The position numbers and the translations under genes were made by a program. Positions 51,798 through 57,683 of a DNA stretch of 57,683 bases are shown here, one piece after another. Every line of letters begins with the position of its first letter. Positions within the stretch are counted from its first letter, which is position 1. Under the pieces are notes generated by a model. The model saw nothing but the letters and a program-made list of their open reading frames with translations, was not told where the DNA came from and did not search any database. The stretch is from Bacteroidota bacterium (GTDB taxonomy: Bacteria > Bacteroidota > Ignavibacteria > OLB7), in assembly GCA_018266795.1 (NCBI GenBank), contig JAFDZV010000002.1:1-57683 (forward strand), given 5' to 3'.

Positions 51798-54694
51798 TCA
51801 GAATGTCGGGGTCTGGTTCACGTTGAAGACGAAACCGCGCCAGTTGTGACGAATGTAGCTGAACTCCGGACGCGGCCCCCATCGCTGCATCAATGCATCC
51901 TGGAGACTCGCACCACCGGTGACGGCGTTCTGATGGGCACGGGCAAACTCCAGAAGCGCCTGTGCTATCGGCATGTAGGACCAATGCCAATCCTCCGGCA
52001 TATAGCCCATGCCTGCGGCCGAGCCGGACGTGAACGACTGAACGAAGCCGTAGCTGGAGGCATTGCGTACAAGCCAGCTATGCTCGTCTGCAAGGCCGGA
52101 GGCGCCGGCCGTCTGCCAGTCAGACGGTCAACGCTGAAGAGATCGAAATCGGTACCGTAGTGATGCCGCGATATCCCCGGCGCAGATGAAGCCTCCAGTA
52201 TCTCCTGCTGGCGCTCATCGTCGTTGAGCGGCCGCGCCCCGCCCGGGAGCATGCACGGCCCCGATGCCGGCGGCGCAAGCACGCCCCAGCAGACGCGATG
52301 GCAGTCATTGTACGGATCCCACTTGCTTCCCGCCGCTCCGATCTGCGAGCCGCATGTGGAAACGGCGTGCGGCGTGATGCGATCGAACTGCGCCCTCGTA
52401 CTGCTCCACTGGTCGAAGCGGAACTTCCGGTTCCAGATGCGTGACTGATCGGCATCGCTGGCGTATCCGCGAACGACGTTGAGACTGGATGGAAGCTGCA
52501 GCAATGTTGGAGTGGCGCCTGCCGATACGCGAAGCCCCGCGAGCATGCAGTTCAACTGGTCCTGCGCCTCCCGCCGAGCAGCCGCAGGCGGCGCCGTGCG
52601 ACCAACCATCCAATCGATCACATCGAACACCGGCATCGACGCGATCACAGCTGCCCACCGTGCCTTCGCCGCATCGAAGTCCGTCTGATCCACAAACCCG
52701 CGGCATCCGGCGGAGGATGTCGTATACGCCGTTTCGCGCACGAGCGCGGTTGCCTCCCGCGGCATCGGAGCCGGTGCAGTCGCTGCCGGCGTTGTCGCTG
52801 ACGGCGTTGTCGTGCCCGACGTACTCGCTGCCGGAGTACTCGCGGCCGGTGTACTCGCGGCCGGCGCTGTCGTTGCCGGTGCATTCGTTGCCGGTATGGT
52901 CGCTGCCGGCGCTGTCGTTGCCGGTGCATTCGTTGCCGGTATGGTCGCTGCCGGCGTTGCTGCGGCCGGTTGCGTGCAGGGCCCGGGGGGGATGCCGAGC
53001 GAGGCCATTGCCGCTTCTCCCATCGTCACATCCATCGCCAGCAACTGGCGGCCGCGCGCGTCATCCCGTGCATCCTCCACCTCGAAGTTGATGTAGCGCT
53101 CGGAGCGGAGTGCCACGGAGAGCGATCCATCATCCGGGGGATTGGCGGACTGCAGCACCACGTTGTAGTTGCCGCCACGGAGCGTAAAGAAATCCGCGGG
53201 CTGGGTCGTGAGGAAGAAGTTGTCATGATCGGTGCGAAGCACCGCCGGATCCTCCGGCTGAATGTTCGGGTTGGCAACGGGTGCAGGGGGGCTGCCGCTT
53301 CCTGCTCCCGATCCGGAGCCGGCTCCCGTTCCTGCCGGGGAAGGGAGCGTGAGGCGAGTCCTGTCGGTCTCGGTGGCGGCACTCTCGTTGCCTCCCGGGC
53401 TGTAGGAATCGATCGAGAGGGGCGCACCGGGCGTGTTGTTGTGAAAGGCCACCACCGGCAGAGGCGTAGTGCCGGTACCGCCGCGGCACGTTGCCAGCGC
53501 GGTGCGTACGTTGCCGATAAAGGCATTCAGCCCGCTCATTGCCGCATCGAACGGGGCGCGACGCGCGGCAAGTGCCGCCGGAGAAAGCGCTGCCTTCTGT
53601 CGCGGAGTGAGGCGCAGCCAGCTCCCGACGCCGGGGCATGGGCAGGTGCTGGTGAACGCCTTCTCCGGATGGGCTGCGTCGAAGATCCTGTTCGGATCGG
53701 CCTTGCATCCCGGCGCAATGTCGATGCAGCGCGAGCTGTTGCGAAGGAAGACGAGATTGGTGCAGTAGCGGCTGCGAATGTTCTGCGCGGCCGCGAATGC
53801 CGTGCGCTCATCGCCGTGCAGATGCACCAGACAGGCGGCGGCAGCGGAGGGGGCGGACTGAAAATCGGTCTCGACCGCCGGCACGCGCTGGAGACGCCGC
53901 GGCCGCCCGTTGCTCTGCTGCATGGTGTGCACCAGCTCGTGCGCAAGCAGGCGGCGCCCGGCATCGGTGCCCGGGGCATAGTAGCCGGAACCGAACACCA
54001 CGTCGTGGCCGATCGTGTAGGCCTGCGCGCTCACAGCCCGGGCGGTTTCTGCCGCACCGGCATCGGTGTGAACGCGCACGCCCCCCAGATCGCGGCCGAA
54101 GCGGGGCTCGAAGAACGCACGTTCGCCCGCCGGGAGCGGCTGGCCGCCGCCGCGCAGCGAGGCGATCCTCTCCGCGGTCTCCGCGCTCACCTGCGGAACA
54201 GCTCCCCCCTCCTCCCGCGCCTGCATCACCTCCTCCGCATCATCCACACGCGAGGCGCCGCAGGCCGTGCATGCCCGCTGTATCGCCGGCATCCCGTTCG
54301 CGTCCGATCCGTGCAGCCCGCCGTCGTGTCCGTTCGCGGAGTAACCATCGGCACCGGGCTCCGGCATGCGCATCACATGGTCCGCAATGCGATCCGCCTC
54401 CTGCTCGAATGCATCGCCGGGCGCGTTCACAGTCAACCCGGCCTGCGACGCCGCCGGCTGCGCCGAACGCTCGCTGCACCGCGGACAGCCGCCGCCGCAG
54501 GCACATCCCGGCGTTCGCTGCACCACATGCTCCGCAAGCGGCCGCACTGCGGAGCTTTTCACGGCATGGCTGGACGCTTCGTCACGGTGATGATGACGTG
54601 AGGCGGCGGGCGCGTGATCGTGTGCAACGGCAGTGATGTGAATACCTCGTTGTTCGTTAATGGTTCCGGTTGGATTCGAGGCGGGATGCACCAT
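51798..54694 (-). CDS. DUF4157 (eCIS core)-M15 peptidase-like protein, frameshifted
   Basis: About 965 residues if a frameshift near 52121 is repaired. N-terminal leader VVQRTPGCACGGGCPRC (residues about 55-70), PGDAFEQEADRIADHVMRMPEP, then DUF4157 with FEPRFGRDLGGVRVHTD...AYTIGHDVVFGSGYY...LLAHELVHTMQQ (HELVH about 252-256). The middle (about 275-530, PVVAFHNNTPGAPLSIDSYSPGG, DHDNFFLTTQPADFF) is unrecognised. A Pro/Ala/Thr-rich linker with tandem repeats follows, then an M15/VanY-like domain: SRHHYGTDFDL (H, D zinc ligands; about 843) and, in the shifted frame, EDWHWSY. DUF4157 proteins accompany contractile injection systems. Start ATG 54694 is approximate. Confidence 0.8.
52109..52127. repeat. 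Inverted repeat at the frameshift site
   Basis: CCGTCTG-CCAGT-CAGACGG, a perfect 7-bp stem coinciding with the point where the M15 reading frame breaks. Confidence 0.65.
52866..52955. repeat. 45-bp tandem repeat in coding sequence
   Basis: Two exact or near-exact 45-bp units (52866-52910 and 52911-52955), encoding the Pro-Ala-Thr-rich linker (PATNAPATTAPAATI type) between the middle domain and the M15 domain. Confidence 0.8.
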
Positions 54695-54739
54695 GCACCA
54701 TCGCAGGAAGGCGGACTCCGACTTCGTTCGGTATTCCCC

Positions 54740-54995
54740 GGCAATAACATCCCCGCGAGTCCCCGCGCAGCGGGAGGAGGCGATCTCTCCGCAATACCGC
54801 TCCGCTCCATCGAGAGAGAGCGCCGGACAGGTTGCCACGCTCGCGCCGCTCGCTGCTCATGACAATGGATGTGAACATCCACCAGGGGTCGTTGCCACGT
54901 CGCCATCATGGTCCACCCGGCGGAACGATGTGCCACGCGGCAATGATCGCCACGGCTTCGCTTCGCTCGCCTCGCGAAGACCATAGGCGGGTCAT
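54740..54995 (-). repeat. Dispersed repeat R2, copy Y
   Basis: The reverse complement matches 48868-49118 through CGTTCCGCCGGGTGGACCATG, CCCCTGGTGGATGTTCACAT, GGCAACCTGTCC, CTCTCTCTCGATG and GGAGAGATCGCC. Its right side (54947-55025) also carries the R2-Z element CTCGCGAAGACCATAGGCGG followed by GTCATTGCCGAGGG in plus orientation. It abuts the start of the DUF4157-M15 gene and may carry its promoter. Confidence 0.6.
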
Positions 54996-55121
54996 TGCCG
55001 AGGGATACCTTGACGCAGTCGAGGCTGATCTCCTCGCAAAGACCCAGCAATGGACGTCCAATCCGTCTTCGCGAGTCCCGGCGTTGTCCGGACTCGCGAT
55101 CCATCCGGAACGGCCCTCCCG

Positions 55122-55200
55122 TGTTATCACGGAGTCTGACTCCGCGATCTCCGTCCGGAGAAAGGGTCTGAGTAAAACTCAGACCCAACGTGCTGTTGAG
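55122..55200 (-). repeat. Two-hairpin dispersed repeat R1, copy d
   Basis: Reverse complement begins CAGCACGTTGGGTCTGAGTT. Hairpin 1 GGGTCTGAGT-AAA-ACTCAGACCC (55164-55186) is perfect. Hairpin 2 is ATCGCGGAGTC/GACTCCGTGAT. Nearly identical to 4955-5033. It lies just beyond the stop (55230) of the aspzincin-like gene. Confidence 0.7.
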
Positions 55201-55229
55201 CGCATGTCGGATTACTCCCTTGCACGTGC

Positions 55230-56045
55230 CTAGTAGCCGAAGGAAGCACACTCGATGTACCGCGCCCAGGCATCGACGTTGCCGCGCAGATCGCCCGAGA
55301 GATTGCCGCAGGGATCGGCGCAGCTCACGATGGGATCCTCGCGGCAGTACTGTTCGTTCCTCCCCTGCCCAACCCGGGCCTGATCGATGCCGGCCGCATG
55401 CGCGGCCTCGTGAATCAGTGTACGGCGCTGGATCGTGAGATTGTTTGCGAAGAATCGCGGCTGGCATACCACGATGCCGCTAAGGTCATCCTTCGTGTAG
55501 GCGTTCACACCGGCAGTGTTGCAGGTATCGTCCGTACAGGAACCGCAGGTGATCGGCACGCTCCGCAGACGATTCAGTATGGAGGCAATCGTGTTCCCCA
55601 CCATCTGCATGTCGATCGCCTGAACGTGAAAGATCCGTCGCGCGAGCGTTGCCATGTAGGGATCGCCGGAACTCACCCCCATCAATGCACGCGACGTGAC
55701 CGCAAGCGCATCGTAGTGCACTGCGGTAAGTACATGCTGCTGCCTCTGGGTGAAGGTGCATTGTGGAGGACCCTGGCTGCCGATGCAGAGATCGATCGGC
55801 TCCGGAGCGTATCCCGGTTGCGGAGCGGTGCCGCCATCGGCGGAACGCATCGCCATCGCAGGCTGCAGCCCGGAGGAGCATCGGGGACAGCCTCCTCCGC
55901 ATGCACAGCCGGGCAGGCGCTGGAGCACGGCATTCCCGGACGGCACGGCACGCTGCATCCCCGGAACGGGCTCCGGCTCGGGCACATGATGCACATGCCG
56001 GTATGCGGCATGCCGGTATGCGGCATCGTCCTGCCATTCGAACAT
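55230..56045 (-). CDS. Aspzincin-like metallopeptidase with eCIS-type leader
   Basis: 271 residues. N-terminus carries a His-rich tandem (AAYRHAAYRHVHH) and VLQRLPGCACGGGCPRC, the same leader as in the 51798-54694 protein, but no DUF4157 domain follows. The C-terminal domain has RRTLIHEAAHAAGID (HExxH zinc site) and GNVDAWARYIECA, matching the third-ligand region of aspzincin (M35-like, lysine-specific endopeptidase) folds, with several Cys that could form disulfides. GAGGGCGCC precedes ATG 56045. It follows the 56067 gene by 21 nt on the same strand, so is in an operon. Probably secreted or injected cargo (inference). Confidence 0.75.
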   Translation of the reverse strand: MFEWQDDAAYRHAAYRHVHHVPEPEPVPGMQRAVPSGNAVLQRLPGCACGGGCPRCSSGLQPAMAMRSADGGTAPQPGYAPEPIDLCIGSQGPPQCTFTQRQQHVLTAVHYDALAVTSRALMGVSSGDPYMATLARRIFHVQAIDMQMVGNTIASILNRLRSVPITCGSCTDDTCNTAGVNAYTKDDLSGIVVCQPRFFANNLTIQRRTLIHEAAHAAGIDQARVGQGRNEQYCREDPIVSCADPCGNLSGDLRGNVDAWARYIECASFGY

Positions 56046-56066
56046 GGCGCCCTCACGATTCGTTGT

Positions 56067-56585
56067 TCACGCCGGCAGATCTATCGTGATCGGTGCCGCA
56101 ACGGGAAGGTCGTCGTCAATCTCCGCTCCTGCCGCATCACGTGTTCGCCGGAGGAGATGCAGCAGTACCGTTCGCACACGGGCACGATCCGCATCGAACC
56201 TCATCACCACGAGCAGGTCACGCGGTGCCGGAATGCTGTTTACGCTCTCCACCCGTGTCACCATGCACTCCAGACGCAACGCCTCCGGACAGATCTCCAC
56301 GCGCTGCACCCGGAACTCGTCGAACCCGAAGAATTCGCCGGGTGGACGGACAACGATTGCAAGGGCCGCTCCCTCGTGCGCGGACGGCACTGCGGATTCA
56401 TTGCCGAACAGCGCGTCGAGGTCCTCCGGTCGCGACGAGGCATCGATGTACCAGAACCGCACTCCTTCGCGCTGGCGCTCGTCGCGCAACGGGAGCAGAA
56501 TGCCAGCCACATCGATCGAACACCAGCCGCTCGTCTGATGTGCCGGGAAGTTGCGGATCAACCGGTCGAACTCGTGCCCTGCCAT
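56067..56585 (-). CDS. Hypothetical protein between DUF4157 genes
   Basis: 172 residues, no signal peptide. Acidic-hydrophobic mix, with LPLRDERQREGVRFWYIDASSRPEDLDALFG, LAIVVRPPGEFFGFDEFRVQRVEI, DLLVVMRFDADRARVRTVLLHLLRR. GGAGG 6 nt before ATG 56585 is a strong Shine-Dalgarno and decides this start over an in-frame TTG at 56600. It follows the DUF4157 gene by 11 nt and precedes the aspzincin gene by 21 nt. A dedicated chaperone or immunity role is a guess; no family recognised. Confidence 0.65.
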   Translation of the reverse strand: MAGHEFDRLIRNFPAHQTSGWCSIDVAGILLPLRDERQREGVRFWYIDASSRPEDLDALFGNESAVPSAHEGAALAIVVRPPGEFFGFDEFRVQRVEICPEALRLECMVTRVESVNSIPAPRDLLVVMRFDADRARVRTVLLHLLRRTRDAAGAEIDDDLPVAAPITIDLPA

Positions 56586-56596
56586 TGCAGCCTCCG

Positions 56597-57683
56597 TCAA
56601 GCATAACGTGTATCGCCCCTCGGCATCGGATAGTCACCGGCATCGCCGCACTCGATCGGGCCCGGCGCCCCTTCGAAGTCGTACGCGGTCGTCGTTGGAT
56701 CGGTCCGCAACGTACTGCGGAAGCTCGCGGTCGACGTGTTCTGGCAGGAGGGCGACACGGCAACAATGGGATCGAAGCTGCTCGTTGCAGGGTTGTAGTG
56801 CCGTGTAAAGCCGTACGTAACACAGCCGAGAATCCTGTCCGGCCCGGTGTTCTTGATGCAGGCCACACAGGTCTCCGCCATCCAGCTGAAGTCCGTGGTG
56901 CCAAGTATCGCGGGATCACGGAACGGGATGTCGTAGATCGACTCGTCCGTCTTGATTCGTTCACCCGCATCCACGAAACGTGGATCGATGGTGTGCTCTC
57001 CACGCCCGGTGAGCCCCGTATCACCATAGAACGGAGAGGTCCCGACATTGCCATTGTCCACGAAGCTGTTGTTGCCGCGCGGATCCGACGGAACATTGCT
57101 GGTCACGATCTGAATCATGCGCATGTCGTCGCAATGGCACACGTCGCCGGCAGGAGGCTGTGCTGACTCCTTGATGAAATGGAGCGCAGCCCCAACGCCC
57201 GTGGCGGAAGCGCTGCCGGCGGCCACAATCGATCCGCGGCTGACACTGTAGAACAACGGCATCGCATGCAATGTGCCGAGTTTGGTGTGGCAGCAATTGA
57301 TCGGGCAGGACTTCTCTGCTCGCCGCTGCGAGGCGGAGGGCGGCCCAACGAAATTCTCGTCCATTACGGAGATGGTCGGCGTGCGCTGAATGCCCTCCGC
57401 GCGCGTTCTCTGAATCGCCGGAGCGGCCGTCGAGGTGGAGGTCCAGCCGCTTCGCTGCACGCTCGCTCCCTGCTGGATGGTATGTGTCAGCTCGTGCGCA
57501 AGAAGGTGCATGCCGGATGTGGTGGCCGGTGCATACTCACCGGAGGCGAAGGCGATGTCGCCCCCAACGGTATAGGCCCGGGCGCTTACATCGCGCGCCG
57601 TCTGCGCCGCCCGCCCGTCCGTATGGATTCGCACGTTGCCGAAGTCGTGACCGAACCGTGGCTCCAGTTGTTCGCGCACCGAG
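56597..57683 (-). CDS. DUF4157 (eCIS core)-domain protein, 5' partial
   Basis: At least 360 residues; the frame is open to the window edge (SVREQLEPRF before the first visible start-like codon), so the N-terminus, probably with the Cys leader, is outside. DUF4157 is complete: LEPRFGHDFGNVRIHTD...AQTARDVSARAYTVGGDIAFASGEYAP...LLAHELTHTIQQG (HELTH zinc motif). The C-terminal 260 residues form a separate Cys-rich domain (SCPINCCHTKLGTLHAMPLF, GDVCHCDDMRMIQIV, GRGEHTIDPRFVDAGERI, FSWMAETCVACIKN) of unknown function. First gene of a minus-strand operon with 56067 and 55230. Proposed cargo of an extracellular contractile injection system on family grounds. Confidence 0.8.
   Translation of the reverse strand, partial: SVREQLEPRFGHDFGNVRIHTDGRAAQTARDVSARAYTVGGDIAFASGEYAPATTSGMHLLAHELTHTIQQGASVQRSGWTSTSTAAPAIQRTRAEGIQRTPTISVMDENFVGPPSASQRRAEKSCPINCCHTKLGTLHAMPLFYSVSRGSIVAAGSASATGVGAALHFIKESAQPPAGDVCHCDDMRMIQIVTSNVPSDPRGNNSFVDNGNVGTSPFYGDTGLTGRGEHTIDPRFVDAGERIKTDESIYDIPFRDPAILGTTDFSWMAETCVACIKNTGPDRILGCVTYGFTRHYNPATSSFDPIVAVSPSCQNTSTASFRSTLRTDPTTTAYDFEGAPGPIECGDAGDYPMPRGDTRYA

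Noticed and set aside
54559-55467. 302-codon minus-strand frame spanning the repeats
   Set aside because: Runs through repeats R1 and R2 and overlaps two better supported genes; it exists because the repeats are open in that frame.
1-57683. tRNA, rRNA, CRISPR and complete transposase genes
   Set aside because: Searched by eye for tRNA T-arm patterns (GTTCRANYC), regularly spaced repeats and DDE transposase motifs; none convincing. A tool search could still find something missed.

Overview
The window is high-GC bacterial DNA (roughly 60% by eye) with many dispersed genes, long intergenic gaps and many small secreted proteins. Five predicted secreted proteins end in a C-terminal sorting domain of the type IX secretion (T9SS/FlgD-like) kind, and several genes lack a Shine-Dalgarno sequence. 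This points to the Bacteroidota/Chlorobi-Ignavibacteria/Kapabacteria side of the FCB group. The combination of high GC and T9SS substrates would fit a Kapabacteria-like organism, but that is inference. No rRNA, tRNA or CRISPR was seen.

Layout. 0-7 kb: the end of a tail-fibre-like surface protein, an ABC-F ATPase, a wrecked M48 peptidase, a DUF2279 protein, a lipoprotein and MTA/SAH nucleosidase. 7-31 kb: a mosaic of secreted proteins (T9SS substrates, a sulfatase and five dispersed paralogues of a small Cys-rich secreted family) mixed with housekeeping or transport genes (TauE exporter, VOC protein, MarR-MFS operon with a divergent isochorismatase-like gene, dCTP deaminase). 30.7-36.8 kb: IolB, an outer-membrane beta-barrel protein, and an ArsR-SRPBCC-membrane-SRPBCC operon. 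35.5-43.1 kb: a DoxX-like membrane protein, a pseudouridine synthase, a histidine phosphatase, a T9SS propeller protein and a ribosome-hibernation-type eRF1-like protein. 44-48.8 kb: a frameshifted Hsp20, a Crp/Fnr regulator, a lone cyclic-nucleotide-binding domain and an ABC-2 exporter. 49.2-50.4 kb: a dihaem reaction-centre-type cytochrome c lipoprotein. 51.8 kb to the end: a minus-strand cluster of DUF4157 (eCIS core) proteins and zincin-like peptidases, with dispersed repeats between them.

Two signals deserve most attention. First, the Cys-rich secreted family (7.0, 7.8, 16.8, 27.8 and 29.4 kb, perhaps 14.1 kb) shares an N-x-T-x-C core and a CC-x(2)-V-C/S-x-D tail, and three of its members have upstream a bipartite DNA motif, TAAGAGGA-N16-TGGACA, found six times in the window with an invariant 16-nt spacer. 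Second, the DUF4157 cluster joins predicted peptidase domains (M15/VanY-like, aspzincin-like) to a shared CACGGGCPRC leader, a layout expected of contractile-injection-system cargo.

Genome decay is conspicuous: an M48 remnant, a WD40/T9SS gene with an in-frame stop, an Hsp20 broken twice in G runs, a degenerate DUF2158 copy and a frameshift in the DUF4157-M15 gene. Some of these may be assembly errors. Repeats include a two-hairpin element with compensatory stem changes (5.0, 21.8, 55.2 kb), a repeat of about 250-300 bp (48.8 and 54.8 kb, fragment at 51.6 kb) and CTTGGTG-type heptamer arrays around 10.2-13.8 kb.
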